A stretch of DNA of 59,823 bases from Chara braunii. Taxonomy: Eukaryota; Streptophyta; Charophyceae; Charales; Characeae. Of the stretch, positions 20,346-32,535 are shown in pieces. Position numbers and translations under genes: made by a program. The stretch's first letter is position 1, and every line of letters begins with the position of its first letter. Where the stretch lies: positions 2,124,166-2,183,988 of the forward strand of contig BFEA01000236.1 in NCBI GenBank assembly GCA_003427395.1, given 5' to 3'. The notes under the pieces were generated by a model that saw only the letters and a list, made by a program, of their open reading frames with translations, was not told the DNA's origin and searched no databases.

Positions 20346-21454
20346 AAGATTGGGTACCCTACAGTGTGAAAACGAAACCAAGGTAGTGGCGGTGACCGGA
20401 ACAAACAAAACTATCTTCACATTCGAGGAAGTCAGAGAAGAAGGGAGACAAATGACTGTTTTGTCTTTTGGGGGGAAACTGCTCCTGATTCACCTTTTAG
20501 TTTGAAATAGGCAAGAAAATACGAAGTGGCACCCATGTCATTGTTTGAGTTTCAGAAATCCAATGTGCAAGTTTAGCTGAGGGGTATGGATGGCAAAGGT
20601 AGAGTGGAATGGAAGGAAGAAGGGGGGGAGGGATATAGGAGACGAGGAAAGAGACTACCATCTAAGCTTTCGAGATTGGACGAAGATAGACCCCTCATTC
20701 CCAACCAGGCCCCTTGCAGACTTTGTTGATTTTTTTCCTCCCTCTCTGCAGGCTTTAGTAGGCATTGATTGGTACGGAGGGGGGGGTGGGGACTGGGACT
20801 GGTGAGAGAGGGGAGGAGCTAGGACATAGCAGTAGGTATCTGGCACCCGGGTCAGGGTGAAGAGGTTCCCCCCTCTTTTAATTCCTTTTTTTACCCAAAA
20901 AAAGACTTTTCTAGTAGCTTCTTGTCTCATTTTCATGAAATTTCCGATGAAGTTGGCAGGTCTTTTCTAATTTTTCCAACTTTTCCATGGCCTTGCTCAG
21001 TCAATCCCCTGGATTCCAGGGTAATCAATGCTGGCAAGGATCCTCCAAACTGTTTTCCGGATCATAATTTGTATATGGGACGCTGGACCCACTTTCCAGC
21101 AGGTGATGCTCCCCACCAATAGATGGAGCCTCTTCCCGGGTGGTAGTGGTGGCTGCTCTTATCAGCACCTCAATCATCCGGGAGGCGTTTAGAAAAAAAA
21201 AAAAAAAAAAAAGTTTAGCGGAGGAGTTCAAAAACTGTGGGGGTTCAAAAACTGTGGCCGTTTTTTTGTGGCGTGAATGCAGATTTAGCAGACCCCTTTT
21301 CTTGCCCTGTTTTTTTTAAGAACTTCTCAAGTTGCCTATTATTCCAAACCCTAGGTGTGACGCAGGAGCCATTGCCCCTTTTTTTTTTTTTCACAAACTC
21401 AAGGCCGGGCGGTCCCACTGAAAAGAGAGAAGAATGATCCCAGCAGACTGGAGA

Positions 21455-21545
21455 AGGGAAGGGGGTCCCACTTCCTCAAGGCCGGGGGGTCCCACTTCCT
21501 CAAGGCCGGGGGGTCCCACTTCCTCAAGGCCGGGGGGTCCCACTA
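21455..21545. repeat. 24-bp minisatellite
   Basis: GGTCCCACTTCCTCAAGGCC plus a short G run occurs three to four times in tandem. A partial unit lies near 21395-21420. No gene is seen in 21546-22300. Confidence 0.9.
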
Positions 21546-22307
21546 AGAGGCTAGAAGAATGATGGAAGGAGCCCGAACATCAAAGCTCTCAGATGGTTCC
21601 TAGAAGGCCGGAAAGCTGGGCAGGAGGCTCAAAGCTAGCTAAGGTGAGGCGGGATGGTACTCCTTTCTAGCGGTCCTGTGTAATATGTTGTCTGCTTTCT
21701 GGCGATTAGCAACGGGAATGGACTGGTGCCCCGGGGAACAGAAGGCGCTGGGTTTTTCTGGAAAAAACAAAAGAGAACAAGGGGGTTCAGAATGGCACTC
21801 TGCAGTGGCCCCATGCTTGTCACTGATGACTTGAAGTTGAAGAAGAAGACCTCCATGAAGGTGGCAGTTCGCACCAGGCACAAAAGACTACAAATGCTCC
21901 ATTACCTCCTTGGAACGGAGAGACAAAACAAGCCAAGCTAGGTAACACAATGGTAACTTCAGACTGGATTTTTTTACAGAGGCGCTGGACCTGATTTCCA
22001 GCAGGCGCTCCTCCCCACCAATAGATGGAGCCTTCTATATGGGGACTTGCTTAAGCCGCCAGTACATTTGCCATATATGGGCCGGGGGCACTGCACTCCA
22101 AGGAATCCAAATGCTGAGACAGTGCCCTTTTAATGGGGGGAAAGTGGAGTTAAACTGTCATTAAAAGCCGTTTCATTCCTCCTACGGCCGTTTCATTCCT
22201 CGTTCGACAATAGCCTGCCCAAGGGAAAACGGGGGTATGGGGATCCTGGACCCTCATTTTCAGAACATTGGACTGTTTGCAATGAACCCAGATCATGAAG
22301 ACACTTG

Positions 22308-22840
22308 TCAACAATGCAAGACCAGATGAATATCAACCTGCTGATGATTACCAATAATCACAATCGTGTCCGGATAGAATGAGATGGGAGAATCATACAC
22401 AAACGAAGGAGAGAGGAGGGAGATTAGACAGAGAAGAGGAATAAAGACCAAAACCCACTTCTCTGTCCTCCGATGGATCATGTCAAAGTCGTATTCCTGT
22501 AGCTGGACAACCCATCGCCCAATCATGCCCGTATAGACTGTATAGTTAGTGAGCCACTTGAGAGCCAGCAGGGGCTTGTGATCCGTGACGAGGAGGAAAC
22601 TTCTGTCCATACAAATACGGATGGAAGTGTTGAATTCCCCAAACAACCGTGTAGCACTTGCCTTGAGGGGGCGGCTCGTTCCGTCTTTTGTCAGGTATAG
22701 TTTGCGAGGCGTATTCGATGACATGTTTGCGGCCTTCCTTTCCCTTCAGGGCCAAAATATCGGAGATCGCCTCAGACTGCCAGTCTGTAATGACTCTAAT
22801 GAGGACAAATTGCTTCCGAATATAAAAACAAGCGCGACGG
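22308..22840 (-). pseudogene. Ty3/gypsy RNase H fragment interrupted by the giant element
   Basis: Two overlapping minus-strand frames join into a gypsy RT-RNase H segment: VITDWQ, HVIEYASQT, VVWGIQHFHPYLYG, then FLLVTDHKPL, IGRWV and LQEYDFDMIHR. A frameshift lies near 22600 and in-frame damage elsewhere. The N-terminal side stops at 22841, where the LTR of another element starts, so this fragment is the insertion target. The rest of its pol gene is not found on the far side in this window. Confidence 0.8.
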
Positions 22841-24627
22841 TGTCGAGCGCATGGGTCCGGCACCGCACGGGGGCAGCGCGGGACCCTCCCGGCCGCGTCA
22901 CGCAGCAGTTGGTTCTTAAAACCCTTCGTCGCAATATACATGGAGCTTCCACAAGCCGCTCCGGCCGAGTGCGCCAGCCATACCTCTCGCGAGCCCCAAC
23001 GACAGGATAGGGCCTACGCGAGGCACGACTTACCTACACCTTACGGGAGCTGTCACCTCCCTTCGGTGGGCGTATCCCCGCCGAGCTACCAGCCCACAAT
23101 ACGAAAGCTAGTCAGTTGCAATCGCAGAGGTGGACCAGCCGAGGGCGTTTCTCTTTCGCTGTAGCATAGGGGGTACGCGCGGTAATACGCCTCTATCGAA
23201 CCCGCACGCGAATCGACATCTTGGGGGGGCTGAGGTCTCAATCGCGACCCGTCTAGGACGAATCCCACACACCACGCGCACTCCACTTTACGAATACACA
23301 TGCACACAAACAACACATATACGAGACGACACAACACAAACAACGCGACAANGCTCCTAGCCCCTTGGTAGCCAACCCATAATTTTCCAACGCGAAAATT
23401 GAACAGGCATCGCGCGAGAGATTAGGTATAAAACCGCGCGGACGTAGGGCTATCGCATATCAACTCGCAATGCAATTATACGCAAGCAATCGCGATGATG
23501 GCGTGCTATGTAGAAACCATAATCAAGCGGCCCCTCGTGAAATCGAGTACCGCTTATGACACTCGAGTGTCTGACTTGAAGTGTCGTGTGGGCCTCACCC
23601 TTCATGACATTGCACGACTGAAGGAATAACCGTGCAGCCGCCGCGATACCTCCGACTCTTGGCCTGAGTATCTCGGTAGGCAAATCAAATAGGCTCTGCG
23701 CGAGGGAAAACCCCTCCCCTGCAGAGCCTAGAGCTTGGGGTGTCCTGGACAAGGACCTCGAATCTCGGCCCAGGACCAAACGTCCGACTAAGAAAATGAT
23801 CAAAAAGCAGGAACAAATATAGAAGTAGGGGTCTCCCCTAAGTTCCTCAGTCCCAGCTTCTGAGTGGGGCTTTAATATGGGGACTCTTCAGCCCATGCAA
23901 ACATTCATCCCAAGTATACCCATGTATACGTTTATAAGGGTTAAGTATGTGACGATTACTTTTCACGGTCTCACTGGGGTTTCTCACAATAATACGTGTA
24001 TGTGTGATTGCAGGCAACCAAATCCAAAATCTGACTCACAACACATACCTGCAGTCACATCAACGAACCAAATCAACAACCTACACATTACACGGAGTCA
24101 ATCCCAACCATCTTCGACACTCATACCCGTCGCTTTAGCCATACAAGCCCCAAAACCTCATGTCCAACCAACCTTAATTAAATACTCAGTACCTTTGTTA
24201 AATAGTCATTCAATAAAAGTCCGGGTAAAAACCTTAATAAAACAACGAAGATCACCAGGGCTAAAGCCTTTTAGGTTGAGTGTGGAGGGAGAGTTGAAAT
24301 TGAGTCGTAGACCGACGAATCGACAACTGACCTATTATCAGTGATAACAGAAAGTGATCCTCAAAAGGATCAAGCTGGATCTAGCCCTGAACTTGAAAAA
24401 AAGGCCTGTAACACACGGCAGACCAATCCCCAAGCTAAGATCATAAGTGTATGGAGAATACAACTTCATAATTCATTCTTGCTCAAAATCTCCCTAAAAG
24501 CTAAACCTTAGCCTATTTTTAAGTCAATGTTTAGGCTTAGGGTAAACCAACTGCAGAATCTCCCTTATTTTGGGTGGGTCGCATGAATCGCCACCTGTCA
24601 AAATATAGTCTATCTCCTTTAAACTAA

Positions 24628-25275
24628 GAAAATTTCGGCAGCGCTTCCCGTAAAAAAAGTATCTCTCCAGAATTTATATAAGTCTAAATATGAAAAAAAT
24701 ATAAATAATTTCTAACTCTGGAAAGCCAAATTTTGTCCAACTCCCTGAATTAGTAGAAATTTGGGCAGCATCCCCTCTAGAAACGGAGACTTTCCAGATT
24801 TATACTAAGTCAGATATACAGCAGAAAAATAATCTCTAACTCCTGGAAAGTCAAAACTTGTCTAACTCCCTGATTTAGTAAAAATTTGGGCATCATTCCC
24901 TTTACAAAGGGAGACTTCCCAGATTTATACTAAGTCAGGTTTGAACTCACAAGACAAACTTGAATCCAATTTAGATAAGATTTAACTAACTCCTCAGTTT
25001 TGCAGAAATTTCGGTAGCACTCCCTCTAGAAAAGTGTTATTCGAAAATTTATACAAGACTTAGTTCAGATTTTGAAAATAACTTTGGCTTTCCAAAGTTC
25101 AATTTTATCTAACTCCCTAAATTAACAAAAATTTGGGCAGCACTCCCTCTAGAAAAGGAAACTTCCCAGATTTTAACTAAGCCAGATATATGGAAAGGAC
25201 AAATTGAACTTTGATAAGTCAAACGTTGACTAACTTCTTCGATTTGTAGAAATTTCGGCAGCGCTTCCCGTAGGA
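24628..25275. repeat. Six ~124-bp tandem units inside the LTR
   Basis: AATTTGGGCAGCA or AATTTCGGCAGCG recurs at about 24631, 24758, 24883, 25007, 25130 and 25251, a spacing of 121-127 bp. Units also share CTAACTCCCT, CCCTCTAGAAAAG and CAGATTTATACTAAG. Several contain a local stem, e.g. TCCCTTTACAAAGGGA near 24898. The other LTR has the same array at 44031-44680. Confidence 0.85.
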
Positions 25276-25534
25276 AAAGTAGCTTAAGGCCAAGTATAAG
25301 AAAAGATCCCAGAAAATGCAGGTATTAACACTAACTCCTATGGCTCTAGCACGTGGCGAGCAACTAAAGCAACTACCTATAGAACTGAAATTCAAACAAA
25401 CCATCCATCCCATCCAGTCACATGCAAACCAAACCACAATGCAAGTACTCTCATCATCCCAAGTTCATTTCATATAAGTAGCTCCTGAATCTTCAAGTTC
25501 TTAAGCCCTTATACCCATCTTACATAAGACATAG

Positions 25535-26220
25535 AGCTGGACCATTCGCCATGGAAACAAAGCCCAGCTTGTCTTTATGATATACACGAACAGGTTGCAC
25601 AACTATTTCTTTCTTCTTTTGGGCAAATGACTAGGTCATTCGCCATTGAAACAATGCTTAGTTGCTCTGAGCTGTTTAATATCTGAAGTTTTAGTATTTC
25701 TCTGACTTTGTTTAAAAAGAAAAGACAAATATGGGCAGGGGACTGAACCATTCACAGTAGAAACAATGTTCGGCTTGCCCCAAACTATTTCCATTTATAC
25801 CCTGTATTTTTCCTTCTCTCTTCTTAAAGATATGGCTTAACGCTGGACCATTCACAGTAGAAACAATGCCCAGCTATCAGTTCACATGCAAATATATATA
25901 AAAATACTTTCCTTATACTTAGTTTAAATTATGTGCGTGGTTATCAGGCTAAACCATTCATCATGGAAACAATGCTTAGCCTTAGACAAAAAATCCTCCC
26001 TCGGAATAAACAAAAATTTAAACCCCTTCAATCAGACAAACCCTCAGAGTTAACTAAGGCAGCCAGGCCATTCACAGTAGAAACAATACCTGGTTCCTTG
26101 AAAAACAATCAAATAAAACACAGCGACTAGGCCATTCACAGTAGAAACAATGCCTGGTCCTTCAGAAAACAGCCAAATAAACATAGCCCTGAGCCATTCA
26201 CAGTAGAAACAATGCTCAGG
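25535..26220. repeat. Array of eight hairpins with constant loop and variable stems
   Basis: Hairpins lie at 25535-25569, 25630-25662, 25741-25775, 25842-25874, 25946-25982, 26063-26093, 26125-26159 and 26188-26220. Each has the core CATTCACAGTAGAAACAATG or a close variant, whose CATT/AATG ends pair. The core is flanked by 5-7-bp outer stems that differ between units yet pair: AGCTGG/CCAGCT, GCTGG/CCAGC, AGGCTAA/TTAGCCT, CCAGG/CCTGG, CCTGAG/CTCAGG. Unit spacing varies between 60 and 110 bp. It is present in both LTR copies. Confidence 0.85.
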
Positions 26221-26239
26221 CTTTGGTTGACCCGGTCAA

Positions 26240-28600
26240 ACGTATGCAGTTTGCCTTCCTCCCACCTTCCCCCAGTTCATCCTTAGTCTGCTTTCAATCA
26301 AAATAAACTGAAACTTATGCTTCACTATCATACATTCTTTTCATTCAATCTGATTAGGTCCTGAAGAGAAAACAAAAACCACAGGGACAATCGCATGCAT
26401 ACAACAGTCATATTGCAGGGAGATAGACAAACATGGGTATTAATGGGTTATATAAGTGGAAGACAAATATACCTGACCGTTCCCTGCCTCCAGAACTCCT
26501 CCTGAGTTCCGACAGAGCTCCCGCAATCGGTCTTTGACGCGGACCTACGGGTTGCAATCCCGCCTGCCGCCTTCCCCTCAGATCAGGATCAAACTTAGAG
26601 AAAGAAAGATAGAAAGAGAAAAGTGTGAGACTCTCAGATCCAAGAATGCTGCTCTCAGTCTCGCAAGAGAGGGCCTTGTAATCTTCTCTCACCTGAGGGC
26701 CCCGCAATGATGGCCAAGGTATCAGCTTGGTCAAATCCAAGTCCGAACTGTTGATCACAATCCCCCTGACGGCTCCTCAAAAATCGCAGCAATAACTTTC
26801 GCTTCATCGCTAGTCCTTACCGCGGTCTGGCCACACTCTCACTCTTATAATACCGCCTCCTTAAGGCCAACCTAACCACCCTCTCATCACCGTATGCGGA
26901 GACCACCGTATGGAGCAGCAACCTCGTTCGCTAGCCAGATCAAAACTCTACTGCGCAGTCTAAGACGACTGCCTTCTAAGCATAGCATGTCCCTTATGAT
27001 CCTTTTGAGCCTCAGTACTGCAGAGTGACCACAGTGCGCACAACAAACGTGCTCAACAGCAATGTCCCCTGACAGCGCATTATATCCGATACCAATATCA
27101 CAGTGCCCATTCGGCGATATCCAGCGAGAGGTACGATAGCCCCGGAAATACCCAACAAGGAGCTATTCATTAATGAGAGTATCAAAACGCAGTGAGGGGG
27201 GTGGCTGAGAAACACAGCGATATGCTGTGCTGACGCAAACGAAGTACACGCAAATATAGGCTGAGCAAACTACCGTCAAGACCAAGGATTACTGCAGCGG
27301 CCCCCGGGCACCCTGCAATGACGCATGTTCACAGTCCTACAGCAAAAACCACTAACCCGTTATCAAGGTAATTACCCTATTAAGACCTCCTAGCAGTAAT
27401 AACTGCAAATGGTTATCCTTCTCTGTGGGTACGCCCGTGCCTGGTAGCCAGTCCCTCTCGCCATCTTAGTTCCAGTTGCGCTCAGTCAATTATGTGAACG
27501 AGAGTGGGCCGGATGCTAGAAGCACAGATAGACATGCGCATTGCTTTTTGCGCCTCACCCCGACTCTCCGTTCACTTCACTCGGGCTACCTGCCGAAACT
27601 CCTTGTGTTGAGCAGCACGTACTTACGTCTTCCTGTTAAGCGGAGGCTTGGCATACTGCCACAACCCACCTGCCAGCTCGACTGTGAACTATCCGCCCAC
27701 GTTCTATCTGACCTCTTTGTTTGGGGACCTGACGCCACTTTCGTCACCGAAAACAGAAGCAAAACCTGAATGAATCTTCCGGCAGGACTGGGAGGATCCA
27801 TTCTCCTAATAGGTAAGTCTCCAGCCCTGCAGCTAGACCCACGGTTGCTTACTTCCATAGGCCGGTCATTCCTAAATGAACCTATCACCAAAAAAAACGG
27901 CCAAGTACATCAACATTCTACTAACTTGTTTTCCTGGGCGCAGTCCCTATTCGCCGTACCTCGAGGCCTACACACTTACATCCAAACCCAGTTTTTACCG
28001 TCCGTGTCGCAGCTGCGAAGGACCCCTTTCTATTACCTTTCCTCGCTTGACTCCATTGAGGGTCGAGCGGGACTCGAATCTTTCACTCCCATCATAGCCA
28101 TTTCTTTCCACTATCGCGCAACTTATTTTCCATCCAACTCCTATCTCACTAATCTAGAGCTCCTACTAACGCTACCATTAACTTCGCCTGGCCTAAAAAA
28201 CCATATCAACTACCTTCCCTTATTTAGTTCTATCAGAAATCGGGTAGTATTGTTGATTTTCTAGTTCCTTCTCGCTCACCTCCGGCATTTCCTCCGCGCA
28301 GCTGCTTCTCTCACTAACCCCCTATCGACTAATTCTCCTCAGAAAATTTACATTAGAATCGGGGTCGCCACGGTCTAAAACCCCGAGATCGACCTTTATT
28401 TCGCCCGTTTTCGTCTACTAACGGACGAGAATGGTTATTTTCTATGTCTCCTTCCCTTCATCTTCGACCACCCCCGTGCACTCACTTTTGTACCCACCTC
28501 ACCCCTCACTAACTATCACGCTAATCTGACCGTAGATCTCGATTCGCCCGGGAAAAAAACCCCAGAATCGGTTTCTTCCCTGCCCGATTCTATTAAGAAT
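26240..28600. other. LTR sequence without recognised genes
   Basis: Several open frames of up to 164 codons exist but show no family motif and no support from the second LTR copy, which lacks this part. Confidence 0.5.
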
Positions 28601-28639
28601 CGTGTGCGCCAACCTTTTTCCATCTGCCTAACTTACCTC

Positions 28640-29290
28640 CCCGCCATCTCCCTTGCTGCACGCACCTGGAGCGGAACCGCACCAGGTTCATCCCTTCGTT
28701 TTCCCGCAGTTTCCTTTCCTGCAGACCCCGGCCCAGGTTCACCTTCTCCCTTCGCTACTGCGGCCCGTCACCCGCTGTCTGGCACTCCACGCTCTACCTC
28801 CGCTGCCCTGCTCGTGGTCCCTCCTCACTTCTGTCGTCCTCACCGTCGAAGGCACCCGGCGCAATATTGCGCCCGGGTTCACTCGTCCCCCACCTCGATT
28901 ATACCTCCGGTCCGCTTGCTAGCTCCGACCCGCCGTAGTCCGCTGCATTGTCTGGCCTGCCTAGCGCCCGCTACTCCTGCTAGCGCAGCCCAGCCCCTAC
29001 ATCGTTCTGCCACGGCTCACAGTCTGCGCCCACCACCACTTCACGTCCACATTCACCCCCTCGTTCCGTACACACTCACTTCCGACATAGCCCGCTCCCT
29101 CCTTCGTATGCACCCGGCGCGCTTTCAAGCCCGGGTTCACCCCTTCCTTTCGCCTGCCTGTTGCAGCAAACGCAGCGTCCACTGCCTTGTCTTGGTCCCT
29201 CGTCGCTAGCTGTGCCCAGCTAGCCTCCCGCCATCCTCACTATGGCTGTACCCGGCGCAGGGCCCCTGCCAGATTCATTCATCTGTTATT
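28640..29290. repeat. GC-rich LTR part with recurring CCGG palindromes
   Basis: The motif CACCCGGCGC, a short spacer, then GCCCGGGTTCA recurs near 28851 and 29109, with weaker forms near 28662, 28728 and 29248. The copy at 28853-28877 is almost a perfect palindrome around AATATT. TGGTCCCTC is also repeated near 28816 and 29189. The long plus-strand frame at 28604-29209 is Pro/Ser/Arg-rich and is best explained by base composition. Confidence 0.55.
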
Positions 29291-29520
29291 GCCGTCGTCT
29301 CCGCCTCCCCGTCGTTTCTTCCTCGTTCGCCCCGCTCTCTTTGACTTTCCCCGAATTCTCTTCTAACGCTGCCTGGTCTTCACGGTCGTCGCCAGACTGC
29401 ACGCAATCTCAAACGCCACGAGGCTGTGCCAGCCGGTTCATATAGCAGGACGCTGGTCACAGAGATGGGATCCTCTAGAGAGTGTGTAACAACTCTCCTA
29501 TGAAGCAGATCCGCTCGACA

Positions 29521-32500
29521 ACGGATAACACTGGGCTACGCAACCTGCCCCCGGTTCCACTGGCCCTACAGCCTAAGTCTAACGCATGGGCCTAGGTGGA
29601 ACGGGGCCGCTGCAGATCTTGGTAGTAGTAGCAATTTTTGAGGACTGAAGAGGGTCGGTTCCACGTGACAGCTACTGCAGCAGCCTCCCACAGTGCCCCG
29701 GGTCATCCCGCCCGGGCACAGTTCACCATCTTGCGGGCCCCAATGAGCGTGCTCACACTCAAACCTCTTCGCAGCGGGCGGCGGGTGGGCGGACAGTGCA
29801 CCTGCAGCAGATTCCCGTCACTTAGTTTCTTCCGCCTCATGGGCTAATCTTCCGCTGGCTCACATGCGCGTTTATTTCCCCGGCCCATCATCTGGGCCCT
29901 TCTTGGTCTATATTTCAACAGTTCCGGGGTGTATCCACTAGCTAGGCTCTTGGGTGCCCGCCACATCTGCGACACAGCGTCCCAGGCAAACCGGTGTCGG
30001 GCGCGGCTCCGACGTACCCACGAAAACAGTTTGTAATTGAACTTCAGGCAACCTGCAAATACAACACACCCCCACGTGCTCCTACCGCAGCCTCGCGTCC
30101 CAAGACGGGATGCGACGGCGAAGGGACTCAGAACAATACACAAAAGGGGAATAAAGTTAAAACATCAGTAACATCAGGGAACGACGGGATCGTTGGCACC
30201 TCGCCAGTCCTGCGGACTGGGCCCGCCGCCGCACGCATAAGCAAAAAAAAAACGAGGGGGTTAGCCCCAAAGGGCCCTCAACCCTTCGGTTTCCTCCACG
30301 ACGCTCCGCTGCTGCCGCGCCGACGTCCGCTGGCCTCGATCCCCGAACCTCTGTATTGCCAACCCAAATGTCGTAACCTATAGGGCTAAGCCCAAGCCTG
30401 ATACCAGCGCCCGCAAAGCGCCATACAAGGTAGTGCAGCGCGACAGTTTTGTCCAATAAAACCGCCTGCGCGGCTCCCAGTGCCCGTGCCGGCTGGCTTA
30501 TACCGTGCCATAACTGCCCGGCGCGCCATCCTACGACACCCCGCTTACCGCACAAGGTCGTACCATCGTTGTCGATGTCGTCGTTGGGGTCGTTCTTCGC
30601 ACGCGCGCTCGACTCGGTCAAATGTACCAATCAAAGAAAATATCCTTAATTCCTGCTTAATCAAAAATAAATAAATAATAATATCACCAAGCAAAATGAC
30701 CGAGGTCCGAGCCGGCTACTACGATCAACAACAGAAAGGAATCACGCACGCCTTAAACCTGCGTGCTCACGCACTCGCTATTGTGGTCAACCATCTAGTC
30801 AACGCAATTACAGACGCAGCCGCGCTTAGCGCGGTATACTTAGACTTTAAACCAAAACAATTTTTCTATTACTTGCAAAACCCAGGGCGGATACCCTTGT
30901 AAGGGTATTCGCGCCGACAGCTTACCGGACCATATTAAGCGACGTCCCCGTCGCTTCGCCAAATCAGAAAGCTATAAATCGACTACACTCCAAATGCTGA
31001 CGAAACAGGAGCCGATCCGATTAGCCGACAAACACAGGGTAGAGACCTTCATCAAAACTTGCCTCCACAACTATATGCTGCCAGGTTTCTAACCTGGGCC
31101 TCTCACCGCCTAGAAATTAGGACGCTGACCGCATAAGTTCCAAAGACCTTCCCAATCGTCCTCTCCCCGGTCCTAGATAATCTTCGGCTTCTCGTTGGGT
31201 GTCCCTAGTCCTGGCAAAAACTAGGGACGCGGGCCTTAATCGAGACCTTTTGAAGGCACTCTCGCCTTCCTTCTTAAAATCTCTCGCAATCGAAAACACA
31301 TACGTATATACTTAATATCCGCTCAGCTCTTTCTGCAGTCTAGTACAGAAAGGCTAGGTCCTCACCTTGGCCCACCATAGCCTGGCTGATCGGACCAGGA
31401 CCACGGCCCACCGCATTGTTATTTAGCAGCAGTACCCTCGTTGGTTACGCAATGATAGGTCTTCTCCTGATAAGCATTCAATCAGGATTTCCCCCAAAAA
31501 TTCTCAACCATCACTATCCCGCGGAGTAATTTCGCTAGGGCGGGCACCACCCCTTAAACTCTTACCGTCAGACTTTATCACCCATCAAACAACTCGCCAT
31601 GCCATAAATTTGTTTACTCACCTCTGAGGGTGAGTCTTCCAACCATAGACCATTCCCCTTTTCCAAAAATCCAAGGGGCTCTCATTATAAATAAAACACC
31701 CCCTCTTCCAAAAATCACGAGGGGTTTCGCCACAGAACAAAACACTCCCTCTTCCAAAAATCACGAGGGGTCTTATTATAACCCACATTGTCATAAAAGC
31801 ATCCCCTTTTCCAAAATCCAAGGGGGCTTATCATAAACAAAATCATTGAGAGACCATCTTTTGGGTCCTCATCACAGCTTAGGCATTAAATAATCAACAT
31901 CATAGGCATTTTGAGCCTCCTGGGTTCATAAATCTTCAAAATCCTCACAACCTTTCTTTGACGGACTGCACTTCCTCCCCTTATACTCCGCTCTATCAGC
32001 TGCCCGTGGGCAAGTCGCACAAGTATACCGAGGAGTAGACAGTTTTACTTACAATCATATTCACAATTCCGAAGATACATAAAAGGTTTTTCACACATTG
32101 TCCACACAAACTCATTACACATTAGAGTACAACCACACATGTGAGAGAGACAAGTGATCGTCACATATAAGAATGGTCCCTGAAAGAAACCTCATCATGA
32201 TATACACTCAGGGAAATAAAATGTCTCACACAAAAAAAAATGTCTCGAAATCATAACTCACTCANCTCAAGCCACACCAAACCCACACTGACAACTACCC
32301 CTAGAATACATGTCAGATCTGTCTCTCAAANGCCAGGGCGTAAGCCACCTATAATATNTNCATGCCTCATCTAGATTACCCTGATCCTCAAGTTTCCAGC
32401 TCAGTAGGAACANTAGAGTTCAGATCTAGACTAGTAACAATCCTCATAAAAGCCCTCTAGGTCTAAGAGGGTATCACACAGAACCTAAACTGATGCCTCA

Positions 32501-32535
32501 CAAGATACTCGCCCACTTATATAGACAAACCGACC
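29521..32535 (-). other. 3-kb non-coding internal region before the 3' LTR
   Basis: No recognisable protein. It contains an imperfect hairpin at 29547-29610 (GCCCCCGGTTCCACTGGCCC against GGGCCTAGGTGGAACGGGGC), a small palindrome ATACCCTTGTAAGGGTAT at 30889, and the hairpin array at 31644-31830. Five isolated N occur between 32265 and 32412. Confidence 0.5.
31644..31830. repeat. Second hairpin array, four units, loop TTCCAAAAATC
   Basis: Four units of about 50-58 bp each have a CCCCTY/RAGGGG-type stem around TTCCAAAAATC. Stems are CCCCTT/AAGGGG in the first, CCCCTC/GAGGGG in the second, TCCCTC/GAGGGG in the third, and CCCCTT/AAGGGG with an extra G in the fourth. The change from T-A to C-G at the inner pair keeps pairing. 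Confidence 0.75.

Larger units (their letters stand above)
18555..22033. repeat. Dispersed ~55-bp repeat, three copies
   Basis: A block with TTTCCAGCAGGTG, CTCCCC and AATAGATGGAGCC occurs at 21079-21132 and 21978-22033 on the plus strand, and at 18555-18618 on the minus strand with more change. A shorter relative, ACAATAGATGGGGCC, lies at 864-878. The function is unknown; the copies could be ends of related elements. Confidence 0.65.
22841..29520 (-). repeat. 3' LTR of the giant gypsy element
   Basis: Bases 22841 to about 26214 match the 5' LTR copy. The match ends only because that copy is truncated. The outer limit at 29520 is inferred from CGCTCGACA (29512-29520), an exact complement of the LTR start TGTCGAGCG at 22841. 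ACGG flanks both ends. No purine tract abuts 29520, so this border is less sure than 22841. The LTR holds six ~124-bp tandem units, the hairpin array and a GC-rich part. Confidence 0.7.

Noticed and set aside
23877-24344. A 155-codon plus-strand frame present in both LTRs (also 43280-43747)
   Set aside because: It is open in both copies, but about ten of the visible differences change amino acids and few are silent, so there is no sign of constraint. It runs antisense to the element.
25535-26220. CRISPR array
   Set aside because: Repeat-like cores with variable flanks suggested it, but spacing is irregular, the flanks pair with each other, there are no cas genes, and the setting is a eukaryotic LTR.
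28604-29209. A 201-codon plus-strand frame
   Set aside because: Pro/Ser/Arg-rich translation of a GC-rich repeat part of the LTR; no domain seen.
30157-30630. A 157-codon minus-strand frame
   Set aside because: No motif, low-complexity basic stretches, and it lies in the non-coding part of the retrotransposon.
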